Of a DNA stretch of 64,000 nucleotides, positions 25,101-33,294 are shown piece after piece (within the stretch, counting starts at the first letter, position 1; each line of letters begins with the position of its first letter). This stretch comes from Dyella_A sp035685805 (GTDB lineage: Bacteria > Pseudomonadota > Gammaproteobacteria > Xanthomonadales > Rhodanobacteraceae). Both the position numbers and the translations under genes were made by a program. Location: the NCBI RefSeq assembly GCF_035685805.1, contig NZ_DASSAB010000030.1, positions 1-64,000 of the forward strand. Reading direction: 5' to 3'. The notes under the pieces are model-generated. The model ran no database searches, was not told the origin of the DNA, and saw only the letters and a program-made list of their open reading frames with translations.

Positions 25101-25774
25101 GCTACGGGGCGCAGCAGATGCGCCGCTTCCTGCGCTACGAGCTGGACAACTACCTGGCCGCGCGCGCCGGCGAGCCGGTGCAGGAGGAGCCACTGGCCAG
25201 GGTGCAGAAAAGCCAGACCTACATCCACTACCAGAAGGCGTCACTGGTGTTCTACGCGTTGCAGGACTACATCGGCGAGGACACGCTGGACGGCATCCTC
25301 AGGCAGTTCCTGCATGACAAGGCGTTCCAGCAGCCGCCCTTCACCACCTCGCAGGAGTTCATGGACTACCTCAAGCGCGGCACCGATCCGAAGTGGCACG
25401 CGCTGATCGACGACCTGTTCTGGAAGATCACCTTCTACGACAACCGCACCACGGCAGCGACCGCACGCAAGCTCCCCGATGGCACCTACGAAGTGACGCT
25501 TGCCGTGCACGCGGGCAAGGCCTACGTCGACGGCACCGGCCGCGAGACTGCCGCCACCCCGGACGAGCCGGTGGATATCGGAGTGTTCGGCGCCTCGCCC
25601 GGCAAGGGGCTCGATGGCCCGCCGCTGTACCTGCGCAAGCGGGTGCTGCCGCCGGGCGACAGCACCCTGACCGTAGTGGTCGATGCATTGCCCGCCGAGG
25701 CAGGCGTGGACCCTTACAACAAGCTGATCGACCGCATTCCCGCCGACAACCGCCGGGCGGTGACGCTGCCGTAG
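22190..25774 (+). CDS. ABC-2 permease fused to an M1-type metallopeptidase
   Basis: This 1194-residue protein combines two sets of ABC-2 membrane helices (about 1-275 and 310-600) with an extracytoplasmic M1 aminopeptidase-like part (about 620-1194). The peptidase has the zinc motif HEVAHQWW (H933, E934, H937), a third-ligand Glu about 20 residues on in LSESLAQYSAL, and a candidate catalytic Tyr beyond it. Similar fusions exist in other bacteria and are annotated as ABC transporter permease/M1 aminopeptidase. The combination suggests export or import coupled to peptide trimming at the membrane, but no substrate is known. The ATPase partner is immediately upstream. Confidence 0.93.
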   Translation: MLYEIFRFEWRQQLRSPLLWIVAAVFGAMAFTLTSTDAVALGGATGNVLRNAPIVTVRLMAVLTVFSIFLVALFLAGAALRDFEQRTAELMFTTPVSRSAYLGGRFLAGYLACLAILAVCAAGLLLGSLMPWLEAARLGPARAVGYLWSFAVMVMPSMLFIAGLLFLLATTTRSLLATYVGVVMYFVLQLVSGMLTRDVDNHVLAALLDPFGGRTLAIVTRYWSADELNHLLPPLTGLLLFNRLLWGGVGLALFGAAMALFRVDREGLSLPRRKPRPEPPMLGAARPAMAGVASVTPADGWRVRVAQLRAQWAFDTLAVLRGVPFLIMLILALVNVLAILALSGQIYGTATYPVTHRMLETVRGGFQVMLYIILTFYAGELVWRERSAGVAEVSDAFPTADWVPLVAKLLALFAVVVTFLVVGAAVALGWQLAHGYTALEPGLYLATLALDAVPYLLLSTLAVFVQVLSNNKFLGYLLTIVWLAASLIGFDLLHWDHHLYNFGTAPATPYSDLNGFGHFLPAALWFYGYWSCLAVAMVATAALFWVRGTGQSWRERRREARARFRGAVRVVMVAALLAFASLGGWIFYNTNIVNTYRNSEQASRESADYEKKFARYRTLAQPRITAVDADVDLDPRARRLRIVAHMTLVNRHDTPIRELHVNTDTDFTTTLSFAAHDLVEQDATLGYAIYRLETPLAPGASMPFDATLEYAPEGFANSPQGSFLAHNGTFFNSTVLPRFGYQPDRQLTDRNSRRRQGLPGDVPRMPALGDEAARANTYISNDSDWIHFETTIATADDQIAMAPGYLQKDWHAGGKHYFRYAMDKPMLDFFSWISARYAVQTDRWRDIPIEVYYNPAHRWNVDDMIRSAKDSLAYYEAHFTPYQFRQLRILEFPNYASFAQSFANTIPFSESVGFIADLRDPAKIDYPYYITAHEVAHQWWAHQVIGANMQGSTMLSESLAQYSALMVMKQRYGAQQMRRFLRYELDNYLAARAGEPVQEEPLARVQKSQTYIHYQKASLVFYALQDYIGEDTLDGILRQFLHDKAFQQPPFTTSQEFMDYLKRGTDPKWHALIDDLFWKITFYDNRTTAATARKLPDGTYEVTLAVHAGKAYVDGTGRETAATPDEPVDIGVFGASPGKGLDGPPLYLRKRVLPPGDSTLTVVVDALPAEAGVDPYNKLIDRIPADNRRAVTLP

Positions 25775-25798
25775 CGCTGGCCGCGGCGCGGGGGGGCG

Positions 25799-26683
25799 TC
25801 AATCCGCGGGGCGGGTGGTGACCGGGACGCTGCCCTGCACCACGGTGAGCTCGCGCTGCGGGAACGGAATGCTGATGCCAGCGGCGTCGAACGACTCCTT
25901 GATGGCACGCAGCAGGTCGGTCTGCGCCGCCCAGAAGTCCGCCGACGTGGCCCAGGCGCGGATCACCAGATCCACCGAGCTCTCGCCCAGTGCATTCGTC
26001 CACACGCCGGGAGCGGGATCTTTCAGGATGCGCGGATCCGCCTCGAACAGCCGCTCGATCTCGGCGATTGCCGCGCCGATGGAATCCTTGTATCCGATGC
26101 CCACGGTGAGCTCGAACCGACGGGTGCCGCGGCGGTTGAAGTTGATGATCGCGTCGGCGCCGACCTTGGCGTTGGGAATCACCGCCTCACGGCCATCGGG
26201 CATCACCAGCTGCGTGTACATCAGGTTGATCGCATCGACTGACCCGAGCGTGCCGCCGATATCGACGAAATCGCCGACACGGAAGGGCCGGAACAACGCC
26301 AGCAGGACGCCCCAGGCGAGGTTGCTGAGCGATCCCTGCAACGACAGCCCGATCGCCAGCCCGGCCGCCCCCAGCGCCGCCACGAGCGGGGCTGAAGGCA
26401 CGCGGAGAATCTGCAGCACATACACCAGCAGCAGCGCGATCAACACGCCGTAGAGCAGGTTGCGCAGAAAGCTGGTCAGCGTGACATCGAGCTTGGCGCG
26501 GCCCAGCGCGCCTTCGGCGACGTGCGCGATGCGCCGCGCCACCCAGATGCCGAGCAGCAGCACGACCAGCGCCTCCACCACGTGCAACCCGATTTGCGTG
26601 GCCTGGTCCAGGTAAAAGGAAAAATCGTGCGACGCAGGAGCGGTCGCGGCGGCGTCCGTGGGTGCGAATACGACAGCGCGCAT
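25799..26683 (-). CDS. Small MscS-type mechanosensitive channel
   Basis: The 294-residue protein has three predicted membrane spans. The pore helix region is LVAALGAAGLAIGLSLQGSL, followed by FRVGDFVDIGGTLGSV and the beta-domain motif VIPNAKV. This is the classic compact MscS layout, so it should act as an osmotic safety valve. AAGGAGG stands nine bases before the ATG at 26683, deciding the start over an upstream in-frame Met. It converges with the ABC/M1 fusion gene (24-base gap). Its C-terminus (SIPFPQREL) resembles the same region of the MscS protein at 18263-19351. Confidence 0.93.
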   Translation of the reverse strand: MRAVVFAPTDAAATAPASHDFSFYLDQATQIGLHVVEALVVLLLGIWVARRIAHVAEGALGRAKLDVTLTSFLRNLLYGVLIALLLVYVLQILRVPSAPLVAALGAAGLAIGLSLQGSLSNLAWGVLLALFRPFRVGDFVDIGGTLGSVDAINLMYTQLVMPDGREAVIPNAKVGADAIINFNRRGTRRFELTVGIGYKDSIGAAIAEIERLFEADPRILKDPAPGVWTNALGESSVDLVIRAWATSADFWAAQTDLLRAIKESFDAAGISIPFPQRELTVVQGSVPVTTRPAD

Positions 26684-26774
26684 GGGCGTGGCCTCCTTGA
26701 AGAATCGCACCAGCGTAGCAGCGGGCGGATCGACCGGGACAGCCAGGTGCGTCTCGGCAGCGCGTGCGCCGGGC

Positions 26775-26811
26775 AAAAAAAACGCCGCTCGCAGGGGGAC
26801 TGCGACCGGCG
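26775..26811 (-). terminator. Intrinsic terminator of the DUF2884 gene
   Basis: On the minus strand a 12-base stem (CGCCGGTCGCAG with CTGCGAGCGGCG, one mismatch) is followed by eight T. It lies 20 bases after the stop of the gene at 26831-27643. Confidence 0.85.
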
Positions 26812-26830
26812 GGGGGAAGTGTGGTGCGCG

Positions 26831-27643
26831 TCAGCGGGTGGCGACGCGATCCTTCGCATCGTCGTCGTCGCGATCGGCTGCACGCTCGATCAATTGCAGC
26901 GGCGAGCCGTCGGCCAGGCGGAACTGCAGTTGCTGCTGCAGCGTATCGAGCGAGGCCAGCCGCGGACACAACGCCTGCGCCCGCGCGTCGAGCTTGTCGG
27001 CGCGGGCATCGACTTCGCGGTCGATGGTCTTGTCGAGCGAATCGGCACGCGCTTCGAGTGCGGCGATCCGCGCCTGATCGCCGCTGAGCGCGGCCTTCAC
27101 CGCACCGGCGGTGACGGTGCCGACCAGCTCGGAAACGGCGCTCTCCATGCCGTCCTCGACCAGGTCTTCCATGTCCGAGTGGGTCCATAGGCCGGCGCCG
27201 ATGCCCCTGTCGATGCGCTGCATTGCTTCGGCCCGCGCGCGATTGAGCTTGACCAGTAGGCGCTGGCGCTCATCGGCCGTCTCGGCAAAGGTGGTGGCCA
27301 CGGTGGTCATGGCGGCAAAGCCGATGTCCAGCCCTTCCCGGGCAATACCCGCGATCTCGGGCAACAGGGCACGCACGGATGCCTCGTACTGGCGCAGCCG
27401 TTCGGCGTCCGCCGCGGTCACGGTGGCGTCATGGCCGTCCACGCGCAGGTGGCCGTCATGCATGAACACCGTGGCGGGGGTGCCGTCGTCGCGGCTGAAG
27501 GCGATGCCCGCGGCATTGACGCGCACGTCGTAGTCGGTGCTGAAGCTGCACTGGTCCGTGTGCATGTGGCGCTCGTGCGCCTGTGCCTGCGTGCCCAAGG
27601 TGATGCCGATGGCGAGCGCTAGCAGCGAGAGAGTCTTGCGCAT
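26831..27643 (-). CDS. Exported DUF2884-like (YggN-type) protein
   Basis: The 270-residue protein has a signal peptide (LSLLALAIGITLGTQAQA) and then HMHTDQCSFSTDYDVRVN. This is followed by a small beta region with ATVFMHDGHLRVDG, long helices and the C-terminal ALCPRLASLDTLQQQLQ. The pattern resembles the DUF2884/YggN family of secreted proteins of unknown role. A paralog lies at 28333-29088 with the same order (N-terminal Cys strand, RDGALRADG strand, CPSIERLAELQQ near the end). It ends in a basic/acidic tail and a strong terminator. Confidence 0.82.
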   Translation of the reverse strand: MRKTLSLLALAIGITLGTQAQAHERHMHTDQCSFSTDYDVRVNAAGIAFSRDDGTPATVFMHDGHLRVDGHDATVTAADAERLRQYEASVRALLPEIAGIAREGLDIGFAAMTTVATTFAETADERQRLLVKLNRARAEAMQRIDRGIGAGLWTHSDMEDLVEDGMESAVSELVGTVTAGAVKAALSGDQARIAALEARADSLDKTIDREVDARADKLDARAQALCPRLASLDTLQQQLQFRLADGSPLQLIERAADRDDDDAKDRVATR

Positions 27644-27776
27644 GTGCGTGTCCCCGATGACGGCGGCGATGCCTGCCTGCCTGCCTGCGAACACAGCATG
27701 CGTGGCCGGCACTCGCCGGCCATGGGCCAGGCGTCATGCCGTGCCATCAGTCATTGGCGAGCGCCAGCGGATCCCC

Positions 27777-28214
27777 TCAGCGTGCCGCGGCGGCGAGGCT
27801 GTGCATGTCCAGGTGCACCGCCTGCAGTTGCGGCAGCAGCCGGCGCAAGGTGGGCGCGTTGTCCGGCGTGGCCGCGCCGACGGTCTGCTCGAACAACTGC
27901 AGCACGGCCGCCTCGCGCCGTGCCAGCAGCCGGATCCACTGATCGTCCCGCAGCGGCGCGCCGTGCATCCACAGCGACGTCAGTCGACGCTGCAGCGGCC
28001 CGCTCCAGCGGCCACGGCTGGCTGGCCGACGGCCGCTCGCCGCGGCCTGGGTCTGCAGGTCGATAACGAGCAGCTCCAGCGCAGCCGCAGTCTCCTGCAA
28101 CACCACACGAAGCCCCGGTTCCGAGACGTTCCGCGCCGCATGCTGGCACAGCCGCTGCAGATCGATGCAGCGGCGGATCAGCGCGTTGTACGGCGGTGGC
28201 GACGCCAGCGACAT
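27777..28214 (-). CDS. Small four-helix-bundle protein, DUF2383-like
   Basis: The 145-residue soluble protein is all-helical by inspection. It has a conserved look to the PA2169/DUF2383 group: an N-terminal LIRRCIDLQRLCQ helix, then RRLTSLWMHG, then a helix with RREAAVLQLFEQTV and a last helix LPQLQAVHLDMHSLA. These proteins resemble ferritin-like bundles, but I see no diiron EExxH motif, so iron binding is not supported. GAGGAG lies about nine bases before the ATG. It sits between two DUF2884 paralogs on the same strand. The family assignment is tentative. Confidence 0.65.
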   Translation of the reverse strand: MSLASPPPYNALIRRCIDLQRLCQHAARNVSEPGLRVVLQETAAALELLVIDLQTQAAASGRRPASRGRWSGPLQRRLTSLWMHGAPLRDDQWIRLLARREAAVLQLFEQTVGAATPDNAPTLRRLLPQLQAVHLDMHSLAAAAR

Positions 28215-28332
28215 GTCGACCGGCTCCTCGGATGGCTCGGGCAGATCGCCATGCTGATCCTGCCGGACTTAGCGGGGACTAAACTGCGTCGACGTCTCGC
28301 GCAGGCCTTTAGCCGCCGTTTGCTTTGCGCCT

Positions 28333-29088
28333 TCAGCGCGCGTCGAGCTGGAGCAACCGCAGCGGTTGCCCATCCGCACCGCGCACGCCCTGCTGCAGCT
28401 CTGCCAGCCGCTCGATCGACGGGCACAGCGCATCCACCTGCGGCGCCAGCGCCTGCATCCGCCGCTCCAGTCTCGGCCGCAAAGCGGTGGCCAGGTCTGC
28501 GGCCTGGTCGCGCAGGCGCGCGGCGGTTTCCAGATCGCCGCTCATGGCCGCCTGCAGCGCCTGCTGACCCAGGTCGCCGGCCACGATCGGCGATAGGTCG
28601 GCGACGATGCGGTTGGCCAGCTGCTCGGCAGCACCGCCCTGCCAGTCATGGGTGCTGTTGCTGCGATCGATGCGCTGGCGGACCTCGGCGGCATCGGCGG
28701 TCAGCTGTCGATCCAGCGCCGCTTGCGCGGCGGCGCTCAGCTGCATGCCCGCGGCCTCGGCGCGCAGCGCCTGCACCGCCATGTCCACCGCGTGTCGCCC
28801 GACCGTGCGCACCCGCGGCAGCAGGTTGCGCAGCTCGCGCTCGAACACGGCCAGCCGGTCCTGGTCCTCCGCTCGCAGCGACACCGCCGCGCCATCGGCG
28901 CGCAGCGCACCGTCGCGCAGCACCAGTTGCTGCGGCGCCGGCGCGGGTCGGTCGAAGATCAACCGGTCCGGCTGCACGGTCAGGTCGTAGCTACTGCTGG
29001 CATGGCAGCGGGTGGCGAACTGCTGTGCATGTAGCGAGGCGCCAACGAGAAACAAAGGCAACAGCAGAAGGTGGGCAGAGCAACGCAT
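28333..29088 (-). CDS. Exported DUF2884-like protein, paralog of the gene at 26831
   Basis: The 251-residue protein has a signal peptide (HLLLLPLFLVGASLHA) and shares the architecture of the upstream-numbered paralog: a Cys-containing strand (ATRCHASSSYDLTV), LVLRDGALRADG, a long helical middle and the C-terminal LCPSIERLAELQQG. The DUF2884 call rests on that pattern. ATG 29088 gives a standard signal peptide; an upstream in-frame ATG would add a weak extension. Function is unknown; the two paralogs flank a small helical protein. Confidence 0.78.
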   Translation of the reverse strand: MRCSAHLLLLPLFLVGASLHAQQFATRCHASSSYDLTVQPDRLIFDRPAPAPQQLVLRDGALRADGAAVSLRAEDQDRLAVFERELRNLLPRVRTVGRHAVDMAVQALRAEAAGMQLSAAAQAALDRQLTADAAEVRQRIDRSNSTHDWQGGAAEQLANRIVADLSPIVAGDLGQQALQAAMSGDLETAARLRDQAADLATALRPRLERRMQALAPQVDALCPSIERLAELQQGVRGADGQPLRLLQLDAR

Positions 29089-29180
29089 GGAGATTCCGGC
29101 GGCAAACGGGACGCCCATCGATACCCACCTGCCAGCCAACCCACACTGAACCCGAGCGCCCGCCAGGGCGATCGCGCTAG

Positions 29181-29696
29181 CTAGGGCCGGCGCCGGCGGA
29201 ACTGTGCCCGCACGCTGTCGCGCCCCAGTTGCCACACCAGCCAGCCCATCAGCAGCGCACCGGCGGCGTCGAAACCCAGTGACAGGTGCACGCGCCGCGC
29301 TTCGTCGGCCAGGCGGACCGCCATGCCGGGCGCATGCGGCAGCGCATGCCACGCGCCCCATTGGCGGTACAGCAGCGCGCCACTTGCCAGCAACGTCGCC
29401 GCGAGCAGTGCCAGCGCCACGCGAAGCGGCAGGCGAGACCACCCCTGGCGCAGGATGGCAGCGGCACACAACACGACCAGGACCGCGGCCGCGATGAAGT
29501 ACGCCAGGTCCCAGCCCAGCATGGTGTGCAGCGCAGAGCGGCCGGCGGGGTCCAGGTCCGGGCTGGCCAGCACCGCCCACACGCGCTGCGCATGCACGCC
29601 GTACTGCAGGGCGCCGAACGCACCGAGCAGCAGGATCAGCCAGAGCGCAAGCCGCCAGAACGCGAACCTCCCCGCGGAGTCGCTGTGCAGCGTCAC
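29181..29696 (-). CDS. Inner-membrane protein of unknown function, four spans
   Basis: The 171-residue product has about four hydrophobic helices (for example LALWLILLLGAFGALQYGV and FIAAAVLVVLCAAAILR) and a basic C-terminus ending RAQFRRRRP. GTG at 29696 is proposed because the longer reading frame upstream crosses a transcription terminator at 29797-29827; no strong ribosome site is visible, so the start is uncertain. No family is recognised. It may be co-transcribed with the exported DUF2884-like gene 92 bases downstream. Confidence 0.6.
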   Translation of the reverse strand: MTLHSDSAGRFAFWRLALWLILLLGAFGALQYGVHAQRVWAVLASPDLDPAGRSALHTMLGWDLAYFIAAAVLVVLCAAAILRQGWSRLPLRVALALLAATLLASGALLYRQWGAWHALPHAPGMAVRLADEARRVHLSLGFDAAGALLMGWLVWQLGRDSVRAQFRRRRP

Positions 29697-29796
29697 GGCC
29701 GCGCCTTCATATCCGCAACGGGCCTGGGTGAGTGGGGGCAGTGGCGCATCGAAAGCATCCGGCAGCGGTGGCAAGAGCGCCAGTCTACCGCCGCAA

Positions 29797-29827
29797 CAAA
29801 AAACGGGCGCCCGAAGGCGCCCGTTTT
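29797..29827 (-). terminator. Intrinsic terminator after the secreted protein gene at 29868
   Basis: On the minus strand AACGGGCGCC, a TTCG loop and GGCGCCCGTT are followed by a further run of T. It lies about 40 bases after the stop of the gene at 29868-30317. Confidence 0.85.
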
Positions 29828-29867
29828 GCCTGTGCGACGCCGGCACCTGCCGGCGCCGCAGCCATCG

Positions 29868-30317
29868 TCAACGGCGGCTGATGGTGAACTTGCCCACCGA
29901 AATACCGAGGTTCACGCCCTCGCCGGTGCCGGCGAGCGCCAGCGAGGTGGTGCCCTTGGTCAGCACCTGCGCGGTGCTGCTCTTGACCATGCCCGCTTCG
30001 GCGCCCGCCTGGGCGTAATCGCCGAACACGTCGTTGATGCTGTGCACCTTGCTGATCTCGCCCTTGCCGTTGTCGATGTGGTACTTGCCGGCGGTCAGGC
30101 CACCACCCACCACGGTGATCTTCACCGGCGCGGACTGGCCGTTGTCGCAGGTCACCATGCCGGTGCCCTCGGCGTGCTTGTAGAGGATCGACCAGCCGGA
30201 CAGGTTATAGGTGAGGTCGCATTTGACACTGGCCTCGGCGGCGCGGGCGCCGGTGGCGCCCATCGCACCGGTAGTGGCCAGCAGCAGGGCAGCGAGGGCG
30301 AAGTTGCGCTTGATCAT
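29868..30317 (-). CDS. Small secreted protein of unknown function
   Basis: The 149-residue protein has a clear signal peptide (FALAALLLATTGAMGATGA) and a mature part of about 120 residues. This has two cysteines (VKCDLTY and MVTCDNGQ) that could form a disulfide. The rest is glycine-rich beta sequence ending EGVNLGISVGKFTISRR. It looks like a small periplasmic or secreted beta-sandwich; I cannot name a family. AAGGAGA lies seven bases before the ATG. It is monocistronic, with its own terminator. Confidence 0.83.
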   Translation of the reverse strand: MIKRNFALAALLLATTGAMGATGARAAEASVKCDLTYNLSGWSILYKHAEGTGMVTCDNGQSAPVKITVVGGGLTAGKYHIDNGKGEISKVHSINDVFGDYAQAGAEAGMVKSSTAQVLTKGTTSLALAGTGEGVNLGISVGKFTISRR

Positions 30318-30551
30318 GGTGATCTCCTTGGGTGTGCATCGCATGGAACCGCGGGTGCGGACGGCGCCTCCGATGGGCGCCAGGTCCGCGGTGGGGCGGA
30401 GCATCGACAGCCAGACGTGACGAACCTGTGCAGCGCGGCTGAGCGTTCAGTGAGCGCACGATGCCGCCGCGCCGCCCGCTCGCGTCCGTTCACATTCGGC
30501 CGCGGTCGGGGCGATCATCGTGTCCCTCATCGCCCGTGGAGAACCGCTGCC

Positions 30552-31460
30552 GTGGAACCTGTTGCCCGTCCTTCTTCGCGCCGCGCCCGGCATGTCCTCG
30601 ACCAGACCTGGACCGTGGTGCGACTGACGGTGGACGGCTTCGGTCACGACGAGCTGAGCACGCGTGCGGCAGCGCTGGCGTTCTACTCGGCGCTGTCGTT
30701 CGCCCCGCTGCTGGTGCTGCTGTTGTGGGTGGTGACTTCGCTGGAGCCGAGCTGGCAACGCGAGCTGGTGCAGTCGCTGCAGCGACTGGTGGGGCCGCGC
30801 GCCTCGGACGCGGTCACGCTGGTGCTGGACAACGCGCGCCAGCGGCCGGGGGTAGGCAGCTGGGCGGGCCTGATCGGGCTGGCGGTGACCCTGCTCGGCG
30901 CCTCCGCCGTGTTCGCGCAGTTGCAGGGGGCGATCAACCGGGTCTGGAACCTCGAGCCCCGGCCCGGCGGCGCGATCCGCGACTGGCTGCGCGCCCGCAT
31001 GATGGCGCTGGGCCTGCTGCTGTCGCTGGCGTTCCTGATGGTGGTGTCGTTCGCGGCCAGCGCGTTGATCGCAGTGTTCGTGCGCGGCGACACGCTGATC
31101 TGGCAGGCGCTGGAGGCGCTGATCGCACTGGCGATCTTCTCGGCCGTGTTCGCGGCGATCTTCAAGGTGGTGCCCGACGCGCTGATCGGCTGGCCCGACG
31201 CTTTGGTCGGCGCGGGCCTGACCGCGGTGCTGTTCGCCGTGGGCAAGTTCGGGATCGGGCTCTACCTGTCGCACAGCGATGTCGGCGGCGCCTACGGTTC
31301 GGCCGGCGGCGTGGTGGTGCTGCTGGTGTGGGTGTACTACTCCGCGCTGATCCTGCTGCTGGGCGCCGAGCTGACCCAGTCGGTGGCGCAGGTGCGGGGG
31401 CGGCCGATCGTGCCGCGTCCGCATGCGGCCAGTCGCGACACGCCGTCGCCTGGCGCTTGA
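30552..31460 (+). CDS. YihY/UPF0761-family inner-membrane protein
   Basis: The 302-residue protein has about six membrane helices and the YihY-type motifs: STRAAALAFYSALSFAPLL in the first span, QLQGAINRVWNLEP, and GGAYGSAGGVVVLLVWVYYS near the end. Early annotation as ribonuclease BN has been withdrawn for this family; its function is not established. The start is GTG 30552, with GGAG about 11 bases upstream. It is divergent from the secreted protein gene at 30317 across 234 bases. Confidence 0.92.
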   Translation: MEPVARPSSRRARHVLDQTWTVVRLTVDGFGHDELSTRAAALAFYSALSFAPLLVLLLWVVTSLEPSWQRELVQSLQRLVGPRASDAVTLVLDNARQRPGVGSWAGLIGLAVTLLGASAVFAQLQGAINRVWNLEPRPGGAIRDWLRARMMALGLLLSLAFLMVVSFAASALIAVFVRGDTLIWQALEALIALAIFSAVFAAIFKVVPDALIGWPDALVGAGLTAVLFAVGKFGIGLYLSHSDVGGAYGSAGGVVVLLVWVYYSALILLLGAELTQSVAQVRGRPIVPRPHAASRDTPSPGA

Positions 31461-31622
31461 GGCGGTCGAAGTTCTGAGCCGACGCCGGGCCCCATCGAGT
31501 TGGCCGGCTGCGACCCACCGAATGCCGGGCGCACCGGCTCCACGAACGAGGCACCGCGCGGCTCTTGCGCGCCGTGCATGGCATCATCGGGCCACGGCAA
31601 TCATGCGACGCGGAGGTGTCCG

Positions 31623-32039
31623 ATGATCAGGTATGCACTGGTGGGCTACGACGGCTCGGACACATCCAAGCGGGCGTTCGAGCTGGCGATCGGCCTGGCG
31701 CGTGCGTGCAGTGGCCGGGTGCGCGTGGTGTCGGTGCTGCAGGTGACCGAGGCGGGTGCCGATGCCTGCGCCCTGATGATGGCCGACTCCGGCGCGAAAC
31801 GCGCGCAGGAACTGCTGGACGAACTGGTGACGCTGCAACCGGATGCGGCCGCGCTGGTCGATGTGGAACTGGCCCACGGCAGCCCCGGCGACGTGTTGAT
31901 CAACCAGGTATCCGAACACGGCTGCGATCACGTCGTGATCGGCCACACCGATCGCGGCGCCCTCGCCCGCTGGCTGCTGGGGTCGGTCTCCGGCGACGTG
32001 CTGGCACGCTCGCACGTGCCGGTGACGGTGGTGCGCTAG
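31623..32039 (+). CDS. Universal stress protein (UspA family)
   Basis: The 138-residue single Usp domain opens MIRYALVGYDGSDTSKRA with the Asp expected at the adenine pocket. It ends with the phosphate loop region IGHTDRGALARWLLGSVSGDVL. The canonical ATP motif is G-2x-G-9x-G-S/T; here the second glycine is replaced by Asp (GHTD), so nucleotide binding may be altered. GGAGG is six bases before the ATG. It stands alone, converging with the alcohol dehydrogenase gene. Confidence 0.92.
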   Translation: MIRYALVGYDGSDTSKRAFELAIGLARACSGRVRVVSVLQVTEAGADACALMMADSGAKRAQELLDELVTLQPDAAALVDVELAHGSPGDVLINQVSEHGCDHVVIGHTDRGALARWLLGSVSGDVLARSHVPVTVVR

Positions 32040-32060
32040 GCACCACCGTCATCGGGGAGG

Positions 32061-33116
32061 TTACGCGGCGTCGCGCAGCGAGGCCATGTCGATCACGAAG
32101 CGGTACTTCACGTCGCTCTTGAGCATGCGCTCGTAGGCCTCGTTGATATCCTGGATGCGGATGGTCTCGATCTCCGACACGATGTTGTGCTCGGCGCAGA
32201 AGTCGAGCATCTCCTGGGTCTCGGCGATGCCGCCGATCAGCGATCCGGCCAGCGAGTGGCGGCCGAAGATCAGCGCGCCGCCCTGCACCGTCGGCGGCAC
32301 CTCCGGCAGCCCCACCAGCACCATGGTGCCGTCGCGCTTGAGCATCTGCAGGTAGCCGTTGAGGTCGTGCGGCGCCGACACGGTGTCCAGGATGAAATCG
32401 AAGCTGCCGGCGTGCTGCTTCATCTGCCCGGCATCGTTCGACAGCACCACCTCGTCCGCACCCAGCCGCAGCGCATCCTCGCGCTTGGACGGCGAGGTGG
32501 TGAACTGCACCACGTTGGCGCCGAACGCGTGCGCCAGCTTCAGCGCCATGTGGCCCAGGCCGCCCAGGCCAATCACGCCGACCTTGCTGCCCTTGCCCAC
32601 CTTCCAGTGCTTGAGCGGCGAGTAGGTGGTGATGCCGGCGCACAGCAGCGGTGCCACGGCGGCAAGGTCGAGCTTGTCCGACACGCGCAGCACGAACGCC
32701 TCGTCCACCACGATCTGGGTGGAATAGCCGCCCTGGGTCGTGCTGCCGTCGACGCGGTCCTTGCTGGCGTAGGTGAAGGTGGCGCCCTTCATGCAGAACT
32801 GTTCCAGGTCGTCACGGCAGTTGCTGCACTCGCGGCACGAGTCGACCATGCAGCCGACGCCGGCCAGGTCGCCCTGCTTGAACCGGGTCACCGCCTTGCC
32901 GGTGCGCAGCACGCGGCCGACGATCTCGTGACCGGGAACGATGGGGTAGTCGCCGGTGCCCCACTCGTCGCGCACCGTGTGCAGGTCGGAGTGGCAGACG
33001 CCGCAGTAGAGGATCTCGATCACCACGTCGTTGTCGCGCGGCTCGCGGCGCTCGAAGCGGTACGGTGCCAGCGGAGCACGGGCGGCGGATGCGGCATAGC
33101 TGAGGGTGGGGATCAT
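32061..33116 (-). CDS. Zinc-dependent NAD(P) alcohol dehydrogenase, CAD/YahK type
   Basis: The 351-residue medium-chain dehydrogenase has the catalytic zinc site CGVCHSDLH with GHE further on. The structural zinc cysteines lie in CMVDSCRECSNC and FCMKG, and the cofactor loop is VIGLGGLGHMALKLA. These match the cinnamyl-alcohol-dehydrogenase-like group, which reduces diverse aldehydes with NADPH. ATG 33116 is supported by GGAG a few bases upstream. It is divergent from the ferritin-like gene. The physiological substrate is not evident. Confidence 0.94.
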   Translation of the reverse strand: MIPTLSYAASAARAPLAPYRFERREPRDNDVVIEILYCGVCHSDLHTVRDEWGTGDYPIVPGHEIVGRVLRTGKAVTRFKQGDLAGVGCMVDSCRECSNCRDDLEQFCMKGATFTYASKDRVDGSTTQGGYSTQIVVDEAFVLRVSDKLDLAAVAPLLCAGITTYSPLKHWKVGKGSKVGVIGLGGLGHMALKLAHAFGANVVQFTTSPSKREDALRLGADEVVLSNDAGQMKQHAGSFDFILDTVSAPHDLNGYLQMLKRDGTMVLVGLPEVPPTVQGGALIFGRHSLAGSLIGGIAETQEMLDFCAEHNIVSEIETIRIQDINEAYERMLKSDVKYRFVIDMASLRDAA

Positions 33117-33294
33117 GCAGGCTCCTGGGTATGGATACGAACGAAACGGGAAAGCGGTGGCGCGCCCGGAAGGGCAGCCTGCGGATGTGGGGTCGGCCCG
33201 CGTTAATTCCAATTGACAAGCCAGGCCGTATCCTTGGTCACCGTTTTGTCATGCAACCCGGGGCGGCTTCCGCTCCCGGTCAAGGACCAGCCCG

